49,614 bases of DNA from Legionella maioricensis (GTDB taxonomy: Bacteria; Pseudomonadota; Gammaproteobacteria; Legionellales; Legionellaceae), in the NCBI RefSeq assembly GCF_023618015.1, contig NZ_JAJKBJ010000022.1, positions 1 through 49,614 of the forward strand. The letters run 5' to 3'. A model generated the notes under the pieces. That model did not search any database and was not told the DNA's origin. It saw only the letters and a program-made list of their open reading frames with translations. Below, piece by piece: positions 44,401 to 49,614 of this stretch. Both the position numbers and the translations under genes were made by a program. Within the stretch, counting starts at the first letter, position 1. Each line of letters starts with the position of its first letter.

Positions 44401-44979
44401 TCCAGCAACAGGAGAATTGGTGAAGGCGAAATTTCCTGTTTGTGGTGACATATAGTAGACCCAGGTATTGTATGTTTGAGCCCCACTGGTTGTATAAGTT
44501 GCCAAGCCAAAATCAGTTGATTGCATGTAGGCCTGGATAATCGCTTGAACCCCTGCTTTTGCCATATTTAATCGACTGGGGCCGTTGTCAATCAGGGTTC
44601 CACTTTGTGATACGGTATAGGGTGCCAGGCCACTGGCATTTGCAGCCTGTATAGGAGGAGTAAAGCCATTAGGTACCACATAATTCACTGGAGAACTTGA
44701 ATTGTTCAATGAACTTAAATTGGAGGCGAGTGAACCTGAACCGGTCATAATCGCCCCGCTTAAGGTACCATCCATGGATTGGGAGTTACCAATTAAAATA
44801 AGTACCTGGGGATGAATAGGACTGGACATAATTAAGGAAACTTGAGGAATATTCAGTGTGGGCACTGCAGATACGATTTGTATGCCTGAAAAATATAATA
44901 TTAGAAACAGGACAGCTTTTAATGATGTCTTAAAGAAATTACCGAATCTGGATCTGCTTTGAGTCTTTAATATGTCCAT
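41467..44979 (-). CDS. pilY1: Type IV pilus tip adhesin/assembly factor PilY1
   Basis: The 1170-residue protein has a signal sequence (LKAVLFLILYFSGIQIVSAV). The N-terminal half is a von Willebrand A-like region (VLILIGNSQSMDGTLSGAI, later YVILISDGLPTQDLNGKLW). The C-terminal third is the PilC/PilY1 beta-propeller: LYVGANDGMLHAFNATNGIE, ILVGGENAGGNSIYALDITN and VVYAGDLQGNLWAIDVTD. It acts at the pilus tip in adhesion, surface sensing and pilus assembly. The usual first Asp of the VWA metal site (D-x-S-x-S) is not present: the motif reads IGNSQS, so metal binding there may be lost. It lies 11 bases after pilX. Confidence 0.93.
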   Translation of the reverse strand: MDILKTQSRSRFGNFFKTSLKAVLFLILYFSGIQIVSAVPTLNIPQVSLIMSSPIHPQVLILIGNSQSMDGTLSGAIMTGSGSLASNLSSLNNSSSPVNYVVPNGFTPPIQAANASGLAPYTVSQSGTLIDNGPSRLNMAKAGVQAIIQAYMQSTDFGLATYTTSGAQTYNTWVYYMSPQTGNFAFTNSPVAGNRYITNPCYNYSSSSSTISSNCSSIAGFFGSALVSSSLYMQIGSSSDDPSINDVLYAGSGFPGIFLTYQGPSPNTPYPPNFSLSNYNNGNVSIAYSKSLPNIGNFSSSPTNAGFVPFSPQVMYAQRGFGYYGTQTANTGTIRVPMTSAGTNPTTTSVNNAINLFLPFLKPETNSSSTTEIKDVATQSPTAGLLSKANSYFSTLGTTSGNGCPQKKYVILISDGLPTQDLNGKLWPPLGSAAAVGYGVTATFNADGSLNSTNDQALTDAINTIKTLKTNGISTYVIGMGAGVDPTVNPQAAATLTAMAVAGGTINYYPATDPVSLVNDLNTIMVSIQNGSFSTSAASVSSTQLNNGAVEYLASFISNDSPYQDWTGNLKALALNPATGIPTGTVLWAAKPLLDTLVAGTGWSSTRMIATWNPVANAGAPFEWTNISTAQQNQLQPSDLLGQSRLQYLRGNTALEKQNGGTFRNRSHILGDIMDSQVAYVGPPQGPYQTSSYITFANAKKTRQEMLYVGANDGMLHAFNATNGIEVFAFIPNAVFGNLAALTAPLYNQSHLFFVDGSPQSGDVQFANSSWHTILVGGENAGGNSIYALDITNPNVSSETTLAQSILWEFTDSDLGLTFGTPQIAQIGASSSNPLTFAVFFGNGYNNPNNNAVLYAVDPQTGTTLSKINLCTAVPGACNVNAPQGLSSVTVANSSGIQGQPITVVYAGDLQGNLWAIDVTDPSPANWSARLLFQARDSGGNPQAITTAPVVTLNPNFPRRSGLFVMFGTGQLLVSADLLNTQTHTIYGVWDKPLSGTTFTRTNLQQQTLSIISPAQSGLSQPILTVTNNAINWNNQVGWFADLPTGGQRTITNPIILNGAFITTLNTPPLSACGTGFSSTLLELNFRSGGSFLQAQLDVAGNNDLKNQPKFNGSYAVGMGLSNSYANAATYVGVNQSGNAVLQIIQSNGTQSTVVNPNSGQRKIGWWQVQ

Positions 44980-44990
44980 ACTATTATGAC

Positions 44991-45500
44991 CTATTGAATT
45001 TGTAGCGTGGTTTGTATTATTACCGATGAGTTTCCATTTGCTCCCACAGCACGTGCAGTAATTCGATATAAATTAGATGGTAATTTGCAATTTTGTCCTG
45101 GTAGACAGACAGAGGGAAGTTTTTCAATGAAATAACTTGCTTGCGCACCAGACTTGCCTTGAAAACTCTGAATAACCGCTGAACTGCTTGCCCAATTAAT
45201 TGTTTTCCATAATGGGGCGGCAGCAGTTTGATCGAATAAATAAAAGCCATTGCTGTTACTCAGAAAGTTGGCCGCATTATAGGTACCATTATTTAAGTTA
45301 TTAATTGCTTCATTTACAGCTCCTTCTGTTTTTTCAAAAGTTATTTCAGAATCAGTTACATTAGCAGCAACTCGTGTTTGGCTGGTATTAAGTGATACTT
45401 GCGTCACGGCCAGGACTGTCAGCATAATCATTAATACTATGGTGGTTAACAACACATAGCCTTGTTGTCTTGATTGAGAAATTGAGGATAATTGGTTCAT
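44991..45500 (-). CDS. pilX: Type IV pilus minor pilin PilX
   Basis: The 169-residue protein begins MNQLSSISQSRQQG, then YVLLTTIVLMIMLTVLAVTQ, a prepilin-like helix without the Glu5 of major pilins, as usual for PilX. The body has FEKTEGAVNEAINNLNNG and the final NLYRITARAVGANGNSSVII beta strands of the PilX family. It is assembled with PilVWE and PilY1 into the tip complex that primes pilus growth. Its ATG overlaps the pilW stop by four bases and a GAGGA lies about 11 bases upstream. Confidence 0.88.
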   Translation of the reverse strand: MNQLSSISQSRQQGYVLLTTIVLMIMLTVLAVTQVSLNTSQTRVAANVTDSEITFEKTEGAVNEAINNLNNGTYNAANFLSNSNGFYLFDQTAAAPLWKTINWASSSAVIQSFQGKSGAQASYFIEKLPSVCLPGQNCKLPSNLYRITARAVGANGNSSVIIQTTLQIQ

Positions 45501-46561
45501 GATAAGGCATTCCTCAAATTAATGGTTATTTCAAATACGTGGCGAATTCGATTGTCGGCTGGTACTGTCACTTGAGTATCCAGCACTGTGAATTGATTGG
45601 AAGCCCGGGTTCCTGAACCCACCTCTCCTTGAATTAAAAATCCTATCCGAACAGCATATACCTGAGCCCAGTTTGGTACGGCGTTGGCTGATACATATTG
45701 AGTGATATTTCCGCCGCTACCAATTCCATATTGTACTTTCATGAACTCAATTCCCGGAACTATAGGTTGAATATTCCAATTATTGCCAACCAGGGTCGCT
45801 CGCATCAATGCGCTCTGTCCCCCAGCCCCTTGACCAACAAAAAAAGCGGTTTGTTGCAATGGAATAAACTGTGAGCCTATGGCGAAACTTACCGGGAACG
45901 TACTACTGGAGTTTTCGAGAGTTCCCGTTCCCCCATTATGATTAATATTAGCTCCTGCTACTCCGGTAATTTGAAACACTACTGTTTTTGCACAATCAGA
46001 AACGGCACCAAATTGTCCTGCCGTCAACGTGGCAGGGGAACTTTGTACCACCAAAAAACTGCTGCCAGGATCAATAGTGGTTATTGCTAAAGGAAAGCTG
46101 CCAGGAGCTGGTCCCAATACAATCAGAACGTCATTACCCTTTTGTACCTTGCCTGCAAGAGTTGGTTCCAGCGAAGGTGTCCAATTACCGACATTACCGT
46201 CATTGGCTGGATTATCTTGGGTAATAGTGAAAGAGGCTCCTCCTCCGCTATAACCTATAATCATTATCGGATTGGTGTTAAGTGTTGCTATTGGATTTGG
46301 TCCGCCAGCATTCAAATTAGAAATAGCAGTAACCAGGGTACCGCACCCCATAAATCCGGTGGATCTGACTATGGGTGTGACTAGGTTGATGATTGCATTT
46401 TGAGTGCTCTGAATCACGGCTTGAGAGTTAGATACTTTATGAAGTTGAGACTGAGCCAGATAAATTTCCAATACCGCATAGCTAATAAAGAGACTAATCA
46501 CGGTAGCCACCATGAGTTCTACTAAAGAAAAGCCTTGTTGTTGTAATTCATTCTGGTTCAT
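45497..46561 (-). CDS. pilW: Type IV pilus minor pilin PilW
   Basis: The 354-residue protein has the prepilin start QQQG-FSLVELMVATVISLFIS with Glu5, and continues EIYLAQSQLHKVSNSQAVIQ. It is long, as PilW proteins are, and has the characteristic STGFMGCGTL near residue 65 and a late VYAVRIGFLIQGEVG region with a final VFEITINLRNALS strand. It belongs to the pilus priming tip complex. Overlaps of four bases with pilX downstream and with pilV upstream show translational coupling. Confidence 0.92.
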   Translation of the reverse strand: MNQNELQQQGFSLVELMVATVISLFISYAVLEIYLAQSQLHKVSNSQAVIQSTQNAIINLVTPIVRSTGFMGCGTLVTAISNLNAGGPNPIATLNTNPIMIIGYSGGGASFTITQDNPANDGNVGNWTPSLEPTLAGKVQKGNDVLIVLGPAPGSFPLAITTIDPGSSFLVVQSSPATLTAGQFGAVSDCAKTVVFQITGVAGANINHNGGTGTLENSSSTFPVSFAIGSQFIPLQQTAFFVGQGAGGQSALMRATLVGNNWNIQPIVPGIEFMKVQYGIGSGGNITQYVSANAVPNWAQVYAVRIGFLIQGEVGSGTRASNQFTVLDTQVTVPADNRIRHVFEITINLRNALS

Positions 46562-47091
46562 AGTTCGCTCTGTATGCTGAGTTGAACAAAGTTAGCATTA
46601 GTTGCTGAAACCGTACTGCTCGATCCTAAAGTCGCTTGAGCCGGACTATCATCCCACTGGACGGTTACCGTGATTATTGTATTTCCTGATGCTCCAGAAG
46701 ATGCTGAAGTAATAGATCCACTCCCGCTGGGTAATTTAGCTACATCCTTACTTAACCAATACCATGTGTCATAGGCTGCCATTTGTGTTGGGTTGCACGT
46801 TGAAACATTACATAATACTGATGGGGCAGAGATTGAAGTAGGGTAACCGTTAGACCCTATGTTACTTACATTATAATTGCCATTAATCGCTGCTTGATAA
46901 TTGGTTCTAATTCTGTCGAAGATGTCGTAAACGCTTTGTACTGCTTGTTGTTTTGCATAACTGGAGTTATTTGCTTGATTAGAAAACATTAACATGCTGG
47001 CTATACCTAGCAATCCAAAAGCCAGGATTACCAGGGTAACTAAAACCTCCAGTAAGGTCATTCCTTTGTGTCTTATCATGTTAACAGCCAT
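46558..47091 (-). CDS. pilV: Type IV pilus minor pilin PilV
   Basis: The product has about 177 residues. The leader MAVNMIRHKG is followed by MTLLEVLVTLVILAFGLLGI, the PilV variant of the prepilin helix (Met in place of Phe1, Glu5 kept), then ASMLMFSNQANNSSYAKQQA. The body contains a Cys pair (VLCNVSTCNP) and VTVQWDDSPA, typical of PilV. I place the start at 47091, since GTGGAG precedes it by about nine bases; the frame also has an ATG at 47115 without a Shine-Dalgarno, which would overlap fimT by ten bases. The stop overlaps pilW by four bases. Confidence 0.88.
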   Translation of the reverse strand: MAVNMIRHKGMTLLEVLVTLVILAFGLLGIASMLMFSNQANNSSYAKQQAVQSVYDIFDRIRTNYQAAINGNYNVSNIGSNGYPTSISAPSVLCNVSTCNPTQMAAYDTWYWLSKDVAKLPSGSGSITSASSGASGNTIITVTVQWDDSPAQATLGSSSTVSATNANFVQLSIQSEL

Positions 47092-47105
47092 AACTTTATT
47101 CTCCA

Positions 47106-47627
47106 CTAAGGACATGTAAGCGCGCTATTATCCCAAACTGCTTGGCCAGGAGTGTTGCCCGATTGAACAAAGCCAGTGGCTAAAACCTCTACAGAACGAG
47201 CAAATGCGCCTCCTCTATCATCGCATAGCTTGAAATTGCTTTGGGTGGTCGCAATTCCATGAGAATCAAACACGACACTTGCTACATTGGATGTTAATAG
47301 GGGGTCGGTGGGGGATGCCTGTTGGCTTTTAAGAAGAGTTCCAACACCTGCAGCAGGTTGCGTGACTACTATCCATCCTGAGTTCCAATTAGCTCCGCAA
47401 GCAGTAGAATTTGCAGCCCCAAAAGGGCACACGACTACATTCATTGCTTGATAGAGAGCTGTACTGCGTGCATAGCTTAATGCGTTAACCAGCGATTCAG
47501 AATTTGCGTTTAAACGATTGTTTAATATCATGGTTCTAAAAGAAGGTACTGCGACTACTAAAAGCAAACAAAGTACGCTTAGAGTAATCATTAGCTCAAT
47601 AAGGGTAAATCCTGCTCCAAAAATCAT
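47106..47627 (-). CDS. fimT: Type IV pilus minor pilin FimT (GspH/FimT family)
   Basis: The pilin (about 173 residues) has a short leader MIFGAG, then FTLIELMITLSVLCLLLVVA with Glu5, followed by VPSFRTMILNNRLNANSESL. The body fits GspH/FimT: ALSYARSTALYQAMNVVVCP, NWNSGWIVV, VVFDSHGIATTQ and Cys residues near the end. FimT of L. pneumophila binds DNA and promotes natural transformation, so a link to comEC in this window is possible. The frame is open for 53 more codons upstream (to a TTG at 47786), but that part is not pilin-like; the ATG at 47627 is the best start, though without clear Shine-Dalgarno. It is the first gene of the minor-pilin operon. Confidence 0.85.
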   Translation of the reverse strand: MIFGAGFTLIELMITLSVLCLLLVVAVPSFRTMILNNRLNANSESLVNALSYARSTALYQAMNVVVCPFGAANSTACGANWNSGWIVVTQPAAGVGTLLKSQQASPTDPLLTSNVASVVFDSHGIATTQSNFKLCDDRGGAFARSVEVLATGFVQSGNTPGQAVWDNSALTCP

Positions 47628-47976
47628 TTTAGGAATCGTTTGTTTTTTAACCCTAAAAAAAAGGCCATCAATATTTTGTGCTATATTATTTTGTGAAGGA
47701 GATAAGGGTGTATAAGAACGATTTGATAAAGTATTATCTGCGTCTGATATTCTGATTTTTTGTATATTATCTAACGTTGTATTCAAAATTATATCCCTAT
47801 AGTGCTCTATCTTTAAATTTGAACCTGTCTTTTACTAATTATAGTTGAAATTAATTTGGTTTTATTTTGATCGTGAATAAAATGTGTTAACAAATCAGTA
47901 AGATTCTGTTGCATATTTGAGGGTAGGGATGAGGCTAAATTCAAGCGAAGAAGAGTATCGCATTGGAGGAGGCTTT

Positions 47977-48062
47977 GGTCGGTACGACCTTAAGGTATTT
48001 ATCTGCGTCCCGCTGCTATACACAAGCCGCGGGACGTGGTGAGTAGGGGGGCGTTTAAGCCC
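47977..48062. other. G+C-rich structured intergenic element
   Basis: Three hairpins stand in line: GGTCG-GTA-CGACC (47977-47989), CGTCCCGC paired with GCGGGACG (48006-48013 with 48029-48036) and GGGC-GTTTAA-GCCC (48049-48062). The stretch is much more G+C-rich than its surroundings and lies just past the rhlE stop, within the roughly 470-base gap before fimT. It may be the 3' end of the rhlE transcript, a small RNA or a repeat element; no promoter was assigned. The rest of the gap (47628-47976) shows nothing beyond an AT-rich stretch. Confidence 0.4.
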
Positions 48063-48096
48063 TATTCTCCCATGCGATTTACTCAGGAAATGGTTA

Positions 48097-49353
48097 TTAT
48101 TTGCTTGAAGAGCGTTTCGTAAAAGGTTTCCTCTCTGTTTTTCTTGCTGTAGGAGTTGCTTTCTTTTTAAAGGGAAAATTCTTTTTGGGTTTAGCCGGTA
48201 ATGCGGAACTGGGCAAGTTGTGATTGGGTTCAAAATCTTCAATTTCTACTCGTTCCAATTTTCGCTTAATCAATTTTTCTATGGCTTGTAGTTGCCCGAC
48301 TTCATCAGCACTGACTAAAGAAATTGCTTGGCCTGAAGCTCCTGCGCGACCGGTTCGACCAATGCGATGAACGTAGTCTTCAGCGACTTGGGGTAAATCA
48401 AAATTGACTACACAAGGAAGTTGATCAATATCAATCCCCCTGGCGGCAATATCGGTAGCCACTAAAATATGTAATTCACCTGATTTGAAATCAGCTAATG
48501 CTTTGGTCCGTTGTGATTGTGATTTATTACCATGGATGGCCGCGGCATAAATATGCTCTTCTGCCAGCTGTTTCACTAATTTATTGGCTCCATGTTTGGT
48601 TCGCGAAAATACCAGAGTTTGCCCCCATTTATTCTTATGGATTAAATGACTCAATAAAGCAGACTTGCGCGCTTTATCAACGGGATGAACGGTTTGTTTT
48701 ACCGCAACCGCAGTCGTATTGCGTGGCGCAACGTCTATTTCTACTGGCTGATTTAATATCCCTTTGACTAAGGCACGAATCTCCTCAGAAAATGTAGCGG
48801 AGAACATTAAATTTTGTCTGTTTCTGGGTAATAATTTAATAATACGTTTAATATCATGAATGAAACCCATATCTAACATGCGATCTGCTTCATCTAAAAC
48901 TAAAGTATCTATTTCATCAAGCTGAATTGCACGTTGCTGATGCAAATCTAACAATCGCCCTGGGGTGGCAACTAATAACTCTACACCGCCACGCAATTTC
49001 ATCATTTGTGGATTAATTTTCACTCCGCCAAAAACAACGGTAGAACGTAAGGATAAATGGCGTCCATATTGAACAATACTTTCGTGTACCTGCGCAGCTA
49101 ACTCTCGAGTTGGCGTAACGATTAAAACTCGAGCACGGTTACCTTTAGCACGAGGTTTATCATGAATTTTTTGTAAAATCGGTAATACAAAACTGGCAGT
49201 TTTACCTGTTCCAGTCTGTGCGGAGGCTAGTACATCGCTTCCGCGTAAAACTGCCGGAATTGCCTGTACTTGAATGGGGGAGGGCTCTGTATATCCTAAT
49301 TCGCTAACAGCGCGAAGCAGGGGTTCTATTAGACCCAAAGATGTAAAACTCAT
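48097..49353 (-). CDS. rhlE: ATP-dependent RNA helicase RhlE
   Basis: The 418-residue DEAD-box protein opens with [20 protein letters not shown], typical of RhlE, and has all core motifs: [96 protein letters not shown] and [15 protein letters not shown]. The tail (residues 385-418) is basic with Lys/Arg-rich [11 protein letters not shown], as in other RhlE proteins. It remodels RNA during ribosome assembly and RNA decay, often important in the cold. The gene stands alone, with a G+C-rich structured element after its stop. Confidence 0.94.
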   Translation of the reverse strand: MSFTSLGLIEPLLRAVSELGYTEPSPIQVQAIPAVLRGSDVLASAQTGTGKTASFVLPILQKIHDKPRAKGNRARVLIVTPTRELAAQVHESIVQYGRHLSLRSTVVFGGVKINPQMMKLRGGVELLVATPGRLLDLHQQRAIQLDEIDTLVLDEADRMLDMGFIHDIKRIIKLLPRNRQNLMFSATFSEEIRALVKGILNQPVEIDVAPRNTTAVAVKQTVHPVDKARKSALLSHLIHKNKWGQTLVFSRTKHGANKLVKQLAEEHIYAAAIHGNKSQSQRTKALADFKSGELHILVATDIAARGIDIDQLPCVVNFDLPQVAEDYVHRIGRTGRAGASGQAISLVSADEVGQLQAIEKLIKRKLERVEIEDFEPNHNLPSSALPAKPKKNFPFKKKATPTARKTERKPFTKRSSSK

Positions 49354-49539
49354 GTTGTTTCCTTAGTATGCCGTTGCTGAGTTGGAGTTGTTTGTTCCAC
49401 TCAATTCAATATGACTATTTTTGATGCAATTGTATCATGGATTTGATTAAATAAGTGAGGTAAGCGTAAATTAAATAATTTAATAGTCGGTGAGCCTGGG
49501 ATCGAGTGGCACTTCATCCTCACTGCCATTCACTTAAGA

Positions 49540-49614
49540 CATGTCATCCAGAGCGAAGCGAAGGATCTTCCAAATGGGGCTCATGCCTATTTCAGGAGCT
49601 CCCTCATCGCAAGT
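49540..49614 (+). repeat. Dispersed hairpin repeat, copy at right edge
   Basis: CATGTCATCCAGAGCGAAGC and the following bases through GGAGCTCCCTCATCGCAAGT match the first arm and centre of the repeat unit seen at 10270, in the same orientation, and the inverted copy at 1-75. The window ends before its distal arm. It lies in the gene-free stretch upstream of rhlE (49354-49614), where nothing else was seen. Confidence 0.9.

Noticed and set aside
47895..48242. 115-codon minus-strand frame overlapping the rhlE end
   Set aside because: It reads the rhlE tail in another frame and then the structured element; no start signal and no family resemblance.

Overview
The window looks like chromosomal DNA of a Legionella species (Gammaproteobacteria). 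The base composition is AT-rich. The gene set is typical of the genus: a paralogue of the Legionella-type Lpg1974 outer membrane porin family, a stand-alone IcmL/DotI-domain protein, a secreted GDSL phospholipase of the PlaA/PlaC type, a helCBA-type heavy-metal efflux operon, a minor-pilin/PilY1 operon, comEC, and several effector-like proteins (ankyrin repeats, acidic C-termini, a CE-clan cysteine enzyme). Assignments come from reading sequence motifs; no database search was run.

Left part (1-6.5 kb): a small chorismate mutase overlaps the end of trhP, a U32-family tRNA U34 hydroxylation gene whose reaction is known to need prephenate, the product of chorismate mutase. Next come a membrane fatty-acid desaturase, a divergent His-rich protein of unknown function and a UbiM/UbiH-type flavin monooxygenase. 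The control regions of these three genes carry near-identical FNR/ANR-like motifs, two of them as a perfect 20-bp inverted pair, which suggests oxygen-responsive control. A MerR regulator is then fused in frame to the queuosine enzyme QueF, with a strong internal start for QueF.

Middle (6.5-31 kb): a large unknown membrane protein, a decayed solute-binding-protein gene, a phasin with a histone-like tail, a DUF486 protein, a triple 130-bp hairpin repeat, a PdxH-like oxidase, a NiCoT nickel/cobalt transporter beside a periplasmic cupin, and a TTC38-like TPR protein. After these come a candidate YopJ/CE-clan effector, the GDSL lipase behind a perfect PmrA-type box, the helicase DbpA, a candidate effector behind a perfect CpxR-type box, the porin-like protein, the IcmL-like protein, and a frameshifted NTF2/SnoaL-like gene. 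An amine oxidase with no canonical start codon, a small NTPase, the ada-alkD alkylation-repair operon, an ankyrin-repeat protein, comEC and an alpha/beta hydrolase complete this part.

Right part (31-49.6 kb): tRNA-Gly(CCC), a YdeI-family remnant, a small membrane protein, a secreted GH17-like glucanase, an outer membrane barrel, an unknown helical protein, the helCBA-like RND metal exporter operon, the fimT-pilV-pilW-pilX-pilY1-pilE operon and the helicase RhlE. Copies of one dispersed hairpin repeat family lie at both edges of the window and near 10.3 kb, and its 5' end appears to have expanded into a 20-bp tandem array near 24.1 kb.

The strongest leads are the chorismate mutase-trhP coupling, the FNR-like motif set over oxygen-using enzymes, the MerR-QueF fusion with internal start, and the H-D-Q-C enzyme at 14.4-15.7 kb, whose residue spacing fits YopJ.
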